Origin: Hydractinia symbiolongicarpus
Taxonomy: Eukaryota > Cnidaria > Hydrozoa > Anthoathecata > Hydractiniidae
NCBI RefSeq assembly: GCF_029227915.1
Contig: NC_079880.1
Span: forward strand, 29,321,501 to 29,385,500
Length of the DNA stretch: 64,000 nt
Direction of reading: 5' to 3'
The notes beneath the pieces were generated by a model. That model did no database searches. It was not told the DNA's origin and saw only the letters and a program-made list of their open reading frames with translations. The translations under genes and the position numbers were made by a program. Positions 37,840-49,999 of the stretch are shown here, in pieces (the stretch's first letter is position 1; each line of letters opens with the position of its first letter).

Positions 37840-39130
37840 CTCATCAAAAATGAAAAATCTTTTGAAAACTACAAGTCTCATGCGTTTTAGTGGTGAAAAA
37901 ATAATTTAAAAAATCGTTCGGGAAATGAGTTTACTCACAGGGTACTTTCTTTGTATACAATCGACTATACGGGCCAAGCCCAGGATGTACGGGAAATCGC
38001 GGGTTTTCCTTTGCTGGCGATTAAACCACTTTCATTAAGCGTCTCATCAAAAATGAAAACATTTCTGAAAACTACAAGTCTCATGCGTTTTAGTGGTGAA
38101 AAGATAAGTTAAAAAATCGTTTTGGAAATGAGTTTACTCACAGGGTACTTTCTTTGTATACATTCGGCAATACGGGCGAAGCCCGGGATTTACGGAAAAT
38201 CGCGGGTTTTCGTTTGCCGGCGATTAAACCACTTTCATTAAGCGTCTCATCAAAAATGAAAACATTTCTGAAAACTACAAGTCTCATGCGTTTTAGTGGT
38301 GAAAAAATAATTTAAAAAATCGTTCGGGAAATGAGTTTACTCCCTGGGTACTTTCTTTGTATACTTTTGACTATACGGGCCGAGTCCGGGATTTACGGAA
38401 AGTCGCGGGTTTTCGTTTGCCGGCGATTAAACTTCTTTTATTCAGGGTCTCATCAAAAATGAAAACATTTTTAAAAACTACAAGTCTCATGGGCTTTAGT
38501 GGTGAATTAATAATTTAAAAAATCGTTTGGGAAATGAGTTTACTCCCTGGGTACTTTCTTTGTATACTTTTGACTATATGGGCCGAGTCCGGGATTTACG
38601 GGAAATCGCGGGTTTTTGTTTGCCGGCGATTAAACTTCTTTTATTCAGCGTCCCATCAAATATAAAAACATTTTATAAAACTACAAGTCTCTTGCGTTTT
38701 AGTGGTGAAAAAATAATATAAAAAATCGTTCGGAAAATGAGTTTACTCCCTGGGTACTTTCTTTGTATACTTATGACTATACGGGCCGAGTCCGGGATTT
38801 ACGGGAAGTCGCGGGTTTTCGTTTGCCGGCGATTAAACTTCTTTTATTCAGGGTCTCATCAAAAATGAAAACATTTTTAAAAACTACAAGTCTCATGGGC
38901 TTTAGTGGTGAATTAATAATTTAAAAAATCGTTTGGGAAATGAGTTTACTCCCTGTGTACTTTCTTTGTATACTTTTGACTATATGGGCCGAGTCCGGGA
39001 TTTACGGGAAATCGCGGGTTTTTGTTTGCCGGCGATTAAACTTCTTTTATTCAGCGTCCCATCAAATATGAAAACATTTTATAAAACTACAAGTCTCTTG
39101 CGTTTTAGTGGTGAAAAAATAATATAAAAA
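37840..39130 (+). repeat. Satellite block with a 406-bp dimer repeat
   Basis: 37.90-38.70 kb copies 33.63-34.45 kb. Then the GAATTAATAATTT / CCCATCAAATATG dimer occurs twice 406 bp apart (units at about 38.53 and 38.93 kb). No gene. Confidence 0.83.
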
Positions 39131-41280
39131 ATCGTTCGGAAAATGAGTTTACTCCCTGGGTACTTTCTTTGAATACTTTCGACTATACGGGCCAAGCCCG
39201 GGATTTACGGGAAATGGCGGTTTTTCGTTTGCCGGCGATTAAACTTCTGTTATTCAGTGTCTCGTCAAAACTGAAAACATTTTTGAAAACTACAAGTCTC
39301 ATGCGTTTTAGTGGTGAAAAGATAAGTTAAAAAATCGTTTTGGAAATGAGTTTACTCACAGGGTACTTTCTTTGTATACATTCGACTATACGGGCGAAGC
39401 CTGGGATTTAGGGAAAATCGCTGGTTTTTGTTTGCCGGCGATTAAACCTCTTTCATTAAGCGTCTCATCAAAAATGAAAACATTTTTGAAAACTACAAGT
39501 CTTATGCGTTTTAGTGGTGAAAAAATAATTTAAAAAATCGTTCGGAAAATGAGTTTACTCCCTGGGTACTTTCTTTGTATACTTTTGACTATATGGGCCG
39601 AGTCCGGGATTTACGGGAAATCGCGGGTTTTTGTTTGCCGGCGATTAAACTTCTTTTATTCAGCGTCGCATCAAATATGAAAACATTTTTGAAAACTACA
39701 AGTCTCATGCGTTTTAGTGGTGAAAAGATAAGTTAAAAAATCGTTTTGGAAATGAGTTTACTCACAGGGTACTTTCTTTGTATACATTCGACTATACAGG
39801 CCAAGCCTGGGATTTAGGGGAAATCGCTGGTTTTCGTTTGCCGGCGATTAAACTTCTTTTTTTCAGCGTCTCATCAAAAATGAAAACATTTTTGAAAACT
39901 ACAAGTTTTGTGCGTTTTAGTGGTGAAAAAATAACTTAAAAAATTGTTCTGGAAGTGAGTTTACTCACAGGGTACTTTCTTTGTATACATTCGACTATAC
40001 GAGCCAAGCCCGGGATTTACGGGAAAGTTTACTCACAGGGTACTTTCTTTGTATACATTCGACTATACGGGCCGAGTCCGGGATTTACGGGAAATCGCAG
40101 GTTTTCGTTTGCCGGCGATTAAACTTCTTTTATTCAGCGTCTCATCAAAAATAAAACATTTTTGAAAACTACAAGTCTCATGCGTTTTAGTGGTGAAAAA
40201 ATAATTTAAAAAATCGTTCGTGAAATGAGTTTACTCCCTTGGTAATTTCTTTGTATACTTTTGATTATACGGCCAAGCCCGGGATTTACGGGAAATCGCG
40301 GGTTTTCGTTTGCCGGCGATTAAACCTTTTTCATTAAGCGTCTCATCAAAAATGAAAACATTTTTAAAAACTACAAGTCTCATGCGTTTTAGTGGTAAAA
40401 AAATAACTTATAAAATCGTTCTGGAAGTGAGTTTACTCACAGGGTACTTTCTTTGTATACATTCGACTATACGGGCCAAGCCCGGGATTTACGGAAAATC
40501 GCGGGTTTTTGTTTGCCGGCGATTAAACCTCTTTCATTAAGCGTCTCATCAAAAATGAAAACATTTTTGAAAACTACAATTCTCATGCGTTTTAGTGGTG
40601 AAAAAAAAATTAAAAAATCGTTCGGGAAATGAGTTTACTCCCTTGGTACTTTCTTTGCATACTTTTGATTATACGGGCCAAGCCCGGGATTTACGGGAAA
40701 TCGCGGGTTTTCGTTTGCCGGCGATTAAACCTCTTTCATTAAGCGTCTCATCAAAAATGAAAACATTTTTGAAAACTAAAAGTCTCATGCGTTTTAGTGG
40801 TGAAAAAATACCTTAAAAAATCGTTCTGGAAGTGAGTTTACTCACAGGGTACTTTCTTTGTATACATGCGACTATATGGGCCGAGTCCTGGATTTACGGG
40901 AAATTGCAGGTTTTTGTTTGCCGGCGATTAAACTTCTTTTATTCAGCGTCTCATCAAAAATGAAAACATTTTTGAAAATTACAAGTCTCATGCGTTTTAG
41001 TGGTGAAAAAATAATTTAAAAAATCGTTCGTGAAATGAGTTTACTCCCTTGGTACTTTCTTTGTATACTTTTGATTATACGGGCCAAGCCCGGGATTTAC
41101 GGGAAATCGCGGGTTTTCGTTTGCCGGCGATTAAACCTCTTTCATTAGGCGTCTCATCAAAAATGAAAACATTTTTGAAAACTACAAGTCTCATGGGTTT
41201 TAGTGGTGAAAAAAAAATTTAAAAAATCGTTCGGGAAATGAGTTTACTCCCTGGGTACTTTCTTTGTATACTTTTGACTA
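39130..41280 (+). repeat. Satellite block with copies of 17.9-18.7 kb and 42.9 kb
   Basis: 39.13-39.55 kb, with TTCTGTTATTCAGTGTCTCG, matches 42.85-43.26 kb (AGTGTCTCG at 39256 and 42973, offset 3,717 = 18 x 203 + 63). 39.79-40.60 kb matches 17.93-18.74 kb (offset 21,864) with its truncated unit. One-base deletion in the centre near 40271 (ATACGGCCAAGCC). Confidence 0.83.
39959..40026 (+). repeat. Truncated 68-bp monomer, copy 4
   Basis: GTTTACTC anchors at 39959 and 40027, with the junction GGGAAA|GTTTACTC. Neighbouring units on both sides match those of copy 2 at 18095, although the two are 21.9 kb apart. Confidence 0.93.
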
Positions 41281-43310
41281 TACGGGCTGAGTCCGGGATT
41301 TACGGGAAATCGCAGGTTTTCGTTTGCCGGCGATTAAACTTCTTTTAATCAGCGTCTCATCAAAAATGAAAGCATTTTTGAAAATTACAAGTCTCATGCG
41401 TTTTAGTGGTGAAAAAATAATTTAAAAAATCGTTCCTGAAATGAGTTTACTCCCTTGGTACTTTCTTTGTATACTTTTGTTTATACGGGCCCCAGTCCGG
41501 GGTTTACGGGAAATGGCGGGTTTTCGTTTGCCGGCGATTAAACTACTTTCATTAAGCGTCTCATCAAAAATGAAAACATTTCTGAAAACTAAAATCTCAT
41601 GGGTTTTAGTGGTGAAAAAATAATTTAAAAAATTGTTCGGGAAGTGAGTTTACTCCCTGGGTGCTTTCTTTGTATACTTTTGACTATACGGGCCGAGTCC
41701 GGGATTTACGGGAAGTCGCAAGTTTTCTTTGCCGGCGATTAAACTTCTTTTATTCAGCCTCTCATCAAAAATGGAAAATTTTTTGAAAACTACAAGTCTC
41801 ATGCGTTTTAGTGGTGAAAAAATAATTTAAAAAATCGTTCGGGAAATGAGTTTACTCCCTGGGTACTTTTTTGTATACTTTTGACTATATGGGCCGAGTC
41901 CGGAGTTTACGGGAAATGGCGGGTTTTCGGTTGCCGGCGATTAAACTTCTTTTATTCAGCGTCTCATCAAAAATGAAAACATTTCTGAAAACTACAAGTC
42001 TCATGCGTTTTAGTGGTGAAAAAATAATTTAAAAAATCGTTCGGGAAATGAGTTTACTCCCTGGGTACTTTCTTTGTATACTTTTGATTATACGGGCCGA
42101 GTCCGGGATTTACGGGAAGTTGCGGGTTTTCGTTTGCCGGCGATTAAACTTCTTTTATTCAGGGTCTCATCAAAAATGAAAACATTTTTAAAAACTACAA
42201 GTCTCATGGGCTTTAGTGGTGAAATAATAATTTAAAAAATCGTTTGGGAAATGAGTTTACTCCCTGGGTACTTTCTTTGTATACTTTTGACTATACGGGC
42301 CGAGTCCGGGATTCACGGGAAATCGCAGGTGTTTGTTTGCCGGCGATTAAACTTCTTTTACTCAGCGTCTCATCAAAAATGAAAACATTTTTGAAAACTA
42401 CAAGTTTTATGCGTTTTAGTGGTAAAAAAATAACTTAAAAAATCGTTCTGGAAGTGAGTTTACTCACAGGGTACTTTCTTTGTATACATTCGACTATACG
42501 GGCCAAGCCTGGGATTTAGGGGAAATCGCTGGTTTTCGTTTCCCGCCGATTAAACCTCTTTCATTAAGCGTCTCATCAAAAATGAAATCATTTTTGAAAA
42601 CTACAAGTCTCATGCGTTTTAGTGGTGAAAAAGTAATTTAAAAATTCGTTCGGAAAATGAGTTTACTCCCTGGGTACTTTCTTTGTATACTTTTGACTAT
42701 ATGGGCCGAGTCCGGGATTTACGGGAAATCGCGGGTTTTTGTTTGCCGGCGATTAAACTTCTTTTATTCAGCGTCCCATCAAATATGAAAACATTTTATA
42801 AAACTACAAGTCTCTTGCGTTTTAGTGCTGAAAAAATAATATAAAAAATCGTTCGGAAAATGAGTTTGCTCCCTGGGTACTTTCTTTGAATACTTTTGAC
42901 TATACGGGCCAAGCCTGGGATTTACGGGAAATGGCGGGTTTTCGTTTGCCGGCGATTAAACTTCTGTTATTCAGTGTCTCGTCAAAACTGAAAACATTTT
43001 TGAAAACTACAAGTCTCATGCGTTTTAGTGGTGAAAAGATAAGTTAAAAAATCGTTTTGAAAATGAGTTTACTCACAGGGTACTTTCTTTGTATACATTC
43101 GACTATACGGGCCAAGCCCGGGATTTATGGAAAATCGCTGGTTTTCGTTTGCCGGCGATTAAACCTCTTTCATTAAGCGTCTCATCAAAAATGAAAACAT
43201 TTTTGAAAACTACAAGTCTTATGCGTTTTAGTGGTGAAAAAATAATTTAAAAAATCGTTCGGGAAATGAGTTTACTTCCTGGGTACTTTCTTTGTATACT
43301 TTTGACTATA
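41280..43310 (+). repeat. Ten-monomer (about 2,030-bp) higher-order repeat, copy 1
   Basis: About 41.28-42.77 kb matches 43.31-44.80 kb at offset 2,028 to 2,030 (10 x 203). Markers: GGGCTGAGTCCGGG, CCCCAGTCCGGGG, the short ACTTTTTTGTATAC variant near 41867 and 43895, and AAAGTAATTTAAAAATTCG. It also resembles 19.8-21.4 kb in the same order, so it is an older middle-array cassette. Confidence 0.86.
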
Positions 43311-44800
43311 CGGGCTGAGTCCGGGATTTACGGGAAATCGCAGGTTTTCGTTTGCCGGCGATTAAACTTCTTTTAATCAGCGTCTCATCAAAAATGAAAG
43401 CATTTTTGAAAATTGCAAGTCTCATGCGTTTTAGTGGTGAAAAAATAATTTAAAAAATCGTTCGTGAAATGAGTTTACTCCCTTGGTACTTTCTTTGTAT
43501 ACTTTTGTTTATACGGGCCCCAGTCCGGGGTTTACGGGAAATGGCGGGTTTTCGTTTGCCGGCGATTAAACTACTTTCATTAAGCGTCTCATCAAAAATG
43601 AAAACATTTCTGAAAACTACAAGTCTCATGGGTTTTAGTGGTGAAAAAATAATTTAAAAAATTGTTCGGGAAGTGAGTTTACTCCCTGGGTGCTTTCTTT
43701 GTATACTTTTTACTATACGGGCCGAGTCTAGGATTTACGGGAAGTCGCAAGTTTTCGTTTGCCGGCGATTAAACTTCTTTTATTCAGCGTCTCATCAAAA
43801 ATGAAAATTTTTTTGAAAACTATAAGTCTCATGCGTTTTAGTTGTGAAAAAATAATTTAAAAAATCGTTCGGGAAATGATTTTACTCCCTGGGTACTTTT
43901 TTGTATACTTTTGACTATACGGGCCGAGTCCGGAGTTTACGGGAAATGGCGGGTTTTCTTCTGCCGGCGATTAAACTTCTTTTATTCAGCGTCTCATCAA
44001 AATTGAAAACCATTCTGAAAACTACAAGTCTCATGCGTTTTAGTGGTGAAAAAATAATTTAAAAAATCGTTCGGGAAATGAGTTTACTCCCTGGGTACTT
44101 TCTTTGTATACTTTTGATTATACGGGCCGAGTCCGGGATTTACGGGAAGTCGCGGGTTTTCGATTGCCGGCGATTAAACTTCTTTTATTCAGGGTCTCAT
44201 CAAAAATGAAAACATTTTTAAAAACTACAAGTCTCATGGGCTTTAGTGGTGAAATAATAATTTAAAAAATCGTTTGGGAAATGAGTTTACTCCCTGGGTG
44301 CTTTCTTTGTATACTTTTGACTATACGGGCCGAGTCCGGGATTCACGGGAAATCGCAGGTTTTTGTTTGCCGGCGATTAAACTTCTTTTACTCAGCGTCT
44401 CATCAAAAATGAAAACATTTTTGAAAACTACAAGTTTTATGCGTTTTAGTGGTGAAAAAATAACTTAAAAAATCGTTCTGGAAGTGAGTTTACTCACAGG
44501 GTACTTTCTTTGTATACATTCGACTATACGGGCCAAGCCTGGGATTTAGGGGAAATCGCTGGTTTTCGTTTGCCGGCGATTAAACCTCTTTCATTAAGCG
44601 TCTCATCAAAAATGAAAACATTTTTGAAAACTACAAGTCTCATGCGTTTTAGTTGTGAAAAAGTAATTTAAAAATTCGTTCGGAAAATGAGTTTACTCCC
44701 TGGGTACTTTCTTTGTATACTTTTGACTATATGGGCCGAGTCCGGGATTTACGGGAAATCGCGGGTTTTTGTTTGCCGGCGATTAAACTTCTTTTATTCA
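43310..44800 (+). repeat. Ten-monomer (about 2,030-bp) higher-order repeat, copy 2
   Basis: Second copy of 41.28-42.77 kb. The match ends near 44,803, where GCGTCCCATCAAATATG of copy 1 is replaced by GCGTCGCATCAAATATG, a variant that marks the next region to the right. Confidence 0.86.
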
Positions 44801-47800
44801 GCGTCGCATCAAATATGAAAACATTTTTGAAAACTACAAGTCTCATGCGTTTTAGAGGTGAAAAGATAAGTTAAAAAATCGTTTTGGAAATGAGTTTACT
44901 CACAGGGTACTTTCTTTGTATACATTCGACTATACGGGCGAAGCCCGGGATTTACGGGAAATCGCGGGTTTTCGTTTGCCGGCGATTAAACCACTTTCAT
45001 TAAGCCTCGCATCAAAAATGAAAACATTTTTGAAAACTACAAGTCTCATGCGTTTTAGTGGTGAAAAAATAATTTAAAAAATCGTTCGGGAAATGAGTTT
45101 ACTCCCTGGGTACTTTCTTTGTATACTTTTGACTATACGGTCCGAGTCCGGGATTTACGGGAAGTCACGGGTTTTCGTTTGCCGGCAATTAAACTTCTTT
45201 TATTCAGCGTCTCATCAAAAATGAAAACATTTTTAAAAACTACAAGTCTCATGGGTTTTAGTGGTGAAAAAATAATTTAAAAAATCGTTCGGGACATGAG
45301 TTTACACCCTGGGTACTTTCTTTGTATACTTTTGATGATACGGGCCGAGTCCGGGGTTTACGGGAAATGGCGGTTTTTTGTTTGCCGGCGATTATACTTC
45401 CTTTATTCAGCGTCTCATCAAAAATGAAAACAAGTTTGAAGACTACAAGTCTCATGCGTTTTAGTGGTGAAAAAATAATTTAAAATATCGTTCGGGAAAT
45501 GAGTTTACTCCCTGGGTACTTTCTTTGTATACTTTTGACTATACGGGCGAAGCCCGGGATTAACGGAAAATCGCGGGTTTTCGTTTGCCGGCGATTAAAC
45601 TTCTTTTGTTCAGCGTCTCATCAAAAATGAAAACATTTTTGAAAACTACAAGTCTCTTGCGTTTTAGTGGTGAAAAAATAATATAAAAAATCGTTCGGGA
45701 AATGAGTTTAATCCCTGGGTACTTTCTTTGAATACTTTTGACTATACGGGCCAAGCCCGGGATTTACGGGAAATGGCGGGTTTTCGTTTGCCGGCGATTA
45801 AACTTCTGTTATTCAGTGTCTCATCAAAACTGAAAACATTTTTGAAAACTACAAGTCTCATGCGTTTTAGTGGTGAAAAGATAAGTTAAAAAATCGTTTT
45901 GGAAATGAGTTTACTCACAGGGTACTTTCTTTGTATACATTTGACTATATGGGCCGAGTCCGGGATTTACGGGAAATCGCGGGTTTTTCTTTGCCGGCGA
46001 TTAAACTTCTTTTATTCAGCGTCGCATCAAATATGAAAACATTTTTAAAAACTACAAGTCTCATGCGTTTTAGTGGTGAAAAGATAAGTTAAAAAATCGT
46101 TTTGGAAATGAGTTTACTCACAGGGTACTTTCTTTGTATACATCGACTATACGGGCGAAGCCCGGGATTTACGGGAAATCGCGGGTTTTCGTTTGCCGGC
46201 GATTAAACCACTTTCATTAAGCGTCTCATCAAAAATGAAAACATTTCTGAAAACTACAAGTCTTATGCGTTTTAGTGGTGAAAAAATAATTTAAAAAATC
46301 GTTCGGAAAATGAGTTTACTCCCTGGGTACTTTCTTTGTATACTTTTGACTATATGGGCCGAGTCCGGGATTTACGGGAAATCGCGGGTTTTTGTTTGCC
46401 GGCGATTAAACTTCTTTTATTCAGCGTCGCATCAAATATGAAAACATTTTTGAAAACTACAAGTCTCATGCGTTTTAGAGGTGAAAAGATAAGTTAAAAA
46501 ATCGTTTTGGAAATGAGTTTACTCACAGGGTACTTTCTTTGTATACATTCGACTATACGGGCGAAGCCCGGGATTTACGGGAAATCGCGGGTTTTCGTTT
46601 GCCGGCGATTAAACCACTTTCATTAAGCCTCGCATCAAAAATGAAAACATTTTTGAAAACTACAAGTCTCATGCGTTTTAGTGGTGAAAAAATAATTTAA
46701 AAAATCGTTCGGGAAATGAGTTTACTCCCTGGGTACTTTCTTTGTATACTTTTGACTATACGGTCCGAGTCCGGGATTTACGGGAAGTCGCGGGTTTTCG
46801 TTTGCCGGCGATTAAACTTCTGTTATTCAGTGTCTCGTCAAAACTGAAAACATTTTTGAAAACTACAAGTCTCATGCGTTTTAGTGGTGAAAAGATAAGT
46901 TAAGAAATCGTTTTGGAAATGAGTTTACTCACAGGGTACTTTCTTTGTATACATTCGACTATACGGCCCAAGCCCGGGATTTAGGGAAAATCGCTGGTTT
47001 TCGTTTGCCGGCGATTAAACCTCTTTCATTAAGCGTCTCATCAAAAATGAAAACATTTTTAAAAACTACAAGTCTCATGGGTTTTAGTGGTGAAAAAATA
47101 ATTTAAAAAATCGTTCGGGACATGAGTTTACACCCTGGGTACTTTCTTTGTATACTTTTGATGATACGGGGCGAGTCCGGGGTTTACGGGAAATGGCGGT
47201 TTTTTGTTTGCCGGCGATTATACTTCTTTTATTCAGCGTCTCATCAAAAATGAAAACAAGTTTGAAGACTACAAGTCTCATGCGTTTTAGTGGTGAAAAA
47301 ATAATTTAAAATATCGTTCGGGAAATGAGTTTACTCCCTGGGTACTTTCTTTGTATACTTTTGACTATACGGGCGAAGCCCGGGATTAACGGAAAATCGC
47401 GGGTTTTCGTTTGCCGGCGATTAAACTTCTTTTGTTCAGCGTCTCATCAAAAATGAAAACATTTTTGAAAACTACAAGTCTCTTGCGTTTTAGTGGTGAA
47501 AAAATAATATAAAAAATCGTTCGGGAAATGAGTTTAATCCCTGGGTACTTTCTTTGAATACTTTTGACTATACGGGCCAAGCCCGGGATTTACGGGAAAT
47601 GGCGGGTTTTCGTTTGCCGGCGATTAAACTTCTGTTATTCAGTGTCTCATCAAAACTGAAAACATTTTTGAAAACTACAAGTCTCATGCGTTTTAGTGGT
47701 GAAAAGATAAGTTAAAAAATCGTTTTGGAAATGAGTTTACTCACAGGGTACTTTCTTTGTATACATTTGACTATATGGGCCGAGTCCGGGATTTACGGGA

Positions 47801-48100
47801 AATCGCGGGTTTTTCTTTGCCGGCGATTAAACTTCTTTTATTCAGCGTCGCATCAAATATGAAAACATTTTTTAAAACTACAAGTCTCATGCGTTTTAGT
47901 GGTGAAAAGATAAGTTAAAAAATCGTTTTGGAAATGAGTTTACTCACAGGGTACTTTCTTTGTATACATCGACTATACGGGCGAAGCCCGGGATTTACGG
48001 GAAATCGCGGGTTTTCGTTTGCCGGCGATTAAACCACTTTCATTAAGCGTCTCATCAAAAATGAAAACATTTCTGAAAACTACAAGTCTCATGCGTTTTA
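44660..48100 (+). repeat. Nine-monomer (1,826-bp) and 1,623-bp higher-order repeats
   Basis: 44.66-45.17 kb matches 46.28-46.79 kb at offset 1,623 (8 x 203 - 1; GCGTCGCATC at 44801 and 46424). 45.23-46.26 kb matches 47.06-48.09 kb at offset 1,826 (9 x 203 - 1), marked by the two-base-shorter TATACATCGACTATAC at 46137 and 47963, and by the GGGACATGAG and TTTGATGATACGGG variants. 47.07-47.76 kb further matches 49.70-50.40 kb at offset about 2,636. Confidence 0.86.
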
Positions 48101-49396
48101 GTGGTGAAATAATAATTTAAAAAATCGTTCGGGAAATAAGTTTACTCCCTGGGTACTTTCTTTGTGTACTTTTGACTATACGGGCCGAGTCCGGGATTTA
48201 CGGGAAGTCGCGGGTTTTCGTTTGCCGGCGTTTAAACTTCTTTTATTCAGCGTCTCATCAAAAATGAAAACAAGTTTGAAGACTACAAGTCTCATGCGTT
48301 TTAGTGGTGAAAAAATAATTTAAAATATCGTTCGGGAAATGAGTTTACTCCCTGGGTACTTTCTTTGTATACTTTTGACTATACGGGCGAAGCCCGGGAT
48401 TAACGGGAAATCGCGGGTTTTCGTTTGCCGGCGATTAAACTTCTTTTGTTCAGCGTCTCATCAAAAATGAAAACATTTTTGAAAACTACAAGTCTCATGC
48501 GTTTTAGTGGTGAAAAAAAAATTTAAAAAATCGTTTTGGAAATGAGTTTACTCACAGGGTACTTTCTTTGAATACATTCGACTATACTATAAGCGCGGGA
48601 TTTACGGGAAATTGCAGGTTTTCGTTTGCCGGCGATTAAACCACTTTCATTAAGCGTCTTATCAAAAATGAAAACATTTCTGAAAACTACAAGTCTCATG
48701 CGTTTTAGTGGTGAAGAAATAATATAAAAAATCGTTCGGGAAATGAGTTTACTCCCTGGGTACTTTCTTTGAATACTTTTGACTATACGGGCCAAGCCCG
48801 GCATTTACGGGAAATGGCGGGTTTTCGTTTGCCGGCGATTAAACTTCTGTTATTCAGTGTCTCATCAAAACTGAAAACATTTCTGAAAACTACAAGTCTC
48901 ATGCGTTTTAGTGGTGAAAAGATAAGTTAAAAAATCGTTTTGGAAATGAGTTTACTCACAGGGTACTTTCTTTGTATACATTCGACTATACGGGCCAAGC
49001 CCGGGATTTAGGGAAAATCGCTGGTTTTCGTTTGCCGGCGATTAAACCTCTTTCATTAAGCGTCTCATCAAAAATGAAAACATTTTTGAAAACTACAAGT
49101 CTTATGCGTTTTAGTGGTGAAAAAATAATTTAAAAAATCGTTCGGAAAATGAGTTTACTCCCTGGGTACTTTCTTTGTATACTTTTGACTATATGGGCCG
49201 AGTCCGGGATTTACGGGAAATCGCGGGTTTTTGTTTGCCGGCGATTAAACTTCTTTTATTCAGCGTCGCATCAAATATGAAAACATTTTTGAAAACTACA
49301 AGTCTCATGCGTTTTAGTGGTGAAAAGATAAGTTAAAAAATCGTTTTGGAAATGAGTTTACTCACAGGGTACTTTCTTTGTATACATTCGACTATA

Positions 49397-49409
49397 CGGG
49401 CGAAGCCCG
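49397..49409 (+). other. Conserved dyad 1, CGGGC-GAA-GCCCG
   Basis: Monomer positions 46-58 form a perfect 5-bp inverted repeat around a 3-base centre. Class A has CGGGC-CGA-GTCCG (one G-T wobble if folded as RNA) and other copies have CGGGC-CAA-GCCCG. Some copies carry paired changes that keep symmetry, such as CAGGC-CAA-GCCTG at 3933-3945 and CGGAC-CGA-GTCCG at 4136-4148 and 23076-23088. It could be a palindromic protein site, a cruciform or an RNA hairpin; the sequence alone does not decide. Confidence 0.6.
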
Positions 49410-49410
49410 G

Positions 49411-49425
49411 GATTTACGGGAAATC
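49411..49425 (+). other. Dyad 2, GATTT-ACGGG-AAATC
   Basis: Monomer positions 60-74 form a 5-bp inverted repeat with a 5-base centre, directly after dyad 1. It is present in most class A and B monomers. It is lost in the variants reading GGATTTAGGGG or GGATTAACGGG, or where AAATCG becomes AAGTCG. It overlaps dyad 3, so both cannot fold at once. Confidence 0.5.
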
Positions 49426-49449
49426 GCGGGTTTTCGTTTGCCGGCGATT
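49422..49449 (+). other. Dyad 3, AATCGC ... GCGATT
   Basis: Monomer positions 71-98 have 6-bp arms AATCGC and GCGATT around a 16-base centre that contains GGGTTTTCGTTTG. Inside the arms, two more G-C pairs can form after one mismatch. The right arm lies in the well-kept TTGCCGGCGATTAAAC segment. With dyads 1 and 2 it makes the 46-98 part of the monomer both the most G+C-rich and the most dyad-rich part. Confidence 0.5.
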
Positions 49450-49999
49450 AAACCACTTTCATTAAGCGTCTCATCAAAAATGAAAACATTTCTGAAAACT
49501 ACAAGTCTCATGCGTTTTAGTGGTGAAAAAATAATTTAAAAAATCGTTCGGGAAATGAGTTTACTCCCTGGGTACTTTCTTTGTATACTTTTGACTATAC
49601 GGTCCGAGTCCGGGATTTACGGGAAGTCGCGGGTTTTCGTTTGCCGGTGATTAAACTTCTTTTATTCAGCGTCTCATCAAAAATGAAAACATTTTGAAAA
49701 ACTACAAGTCTCATGGGTTTTAGTGGTGAAAAAATAATTTAAAAAATCGTTCGGGACATGAGTTTACACCCTGGGTACTTTCTTTGTATACTTTTGATTA
49801 TACGGGCCGAGTCCGGGGTTTTCGGGAAATGGCGGTTTTTTGTTTGCCGGCGATTATACTTCTTTTATTCAGCGTCTCATCAAAAATGAAAACAAGTTTG
49901 AAGACTACAAGTCTCATGCGTTTTAGTGGTGAAAAAATAATTTAAAATATCGTTCGGGAAATGAGTTTACTCCCTGGGTACTTTCTTTGTATACTTTTG

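Larger units (their letters stand above)
49352..49554 (+). repeat. Representative class B satellite monomer (203 bp)
   Basis: This unit shows the class B markers: it is preceded by TTTTGGAA, then ATGAGTTTACTCACAGGG, ATACATTCGACTATAC, GGGCGAAGCCCGGG, AAACCACTTTCATTAAG and ACATTTCTGAAAAC. The next ATGAG lies exactly 203 bp later. A sister form of class B has TTCTGGAAGTGAG at the start, CCAAGCCC in the centre and CCTCTTTCATTAAG. Classes A and B are intermixed along the array rather than alternating in a fixed pattern, and chimeras are common. Confidence 0.88.
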
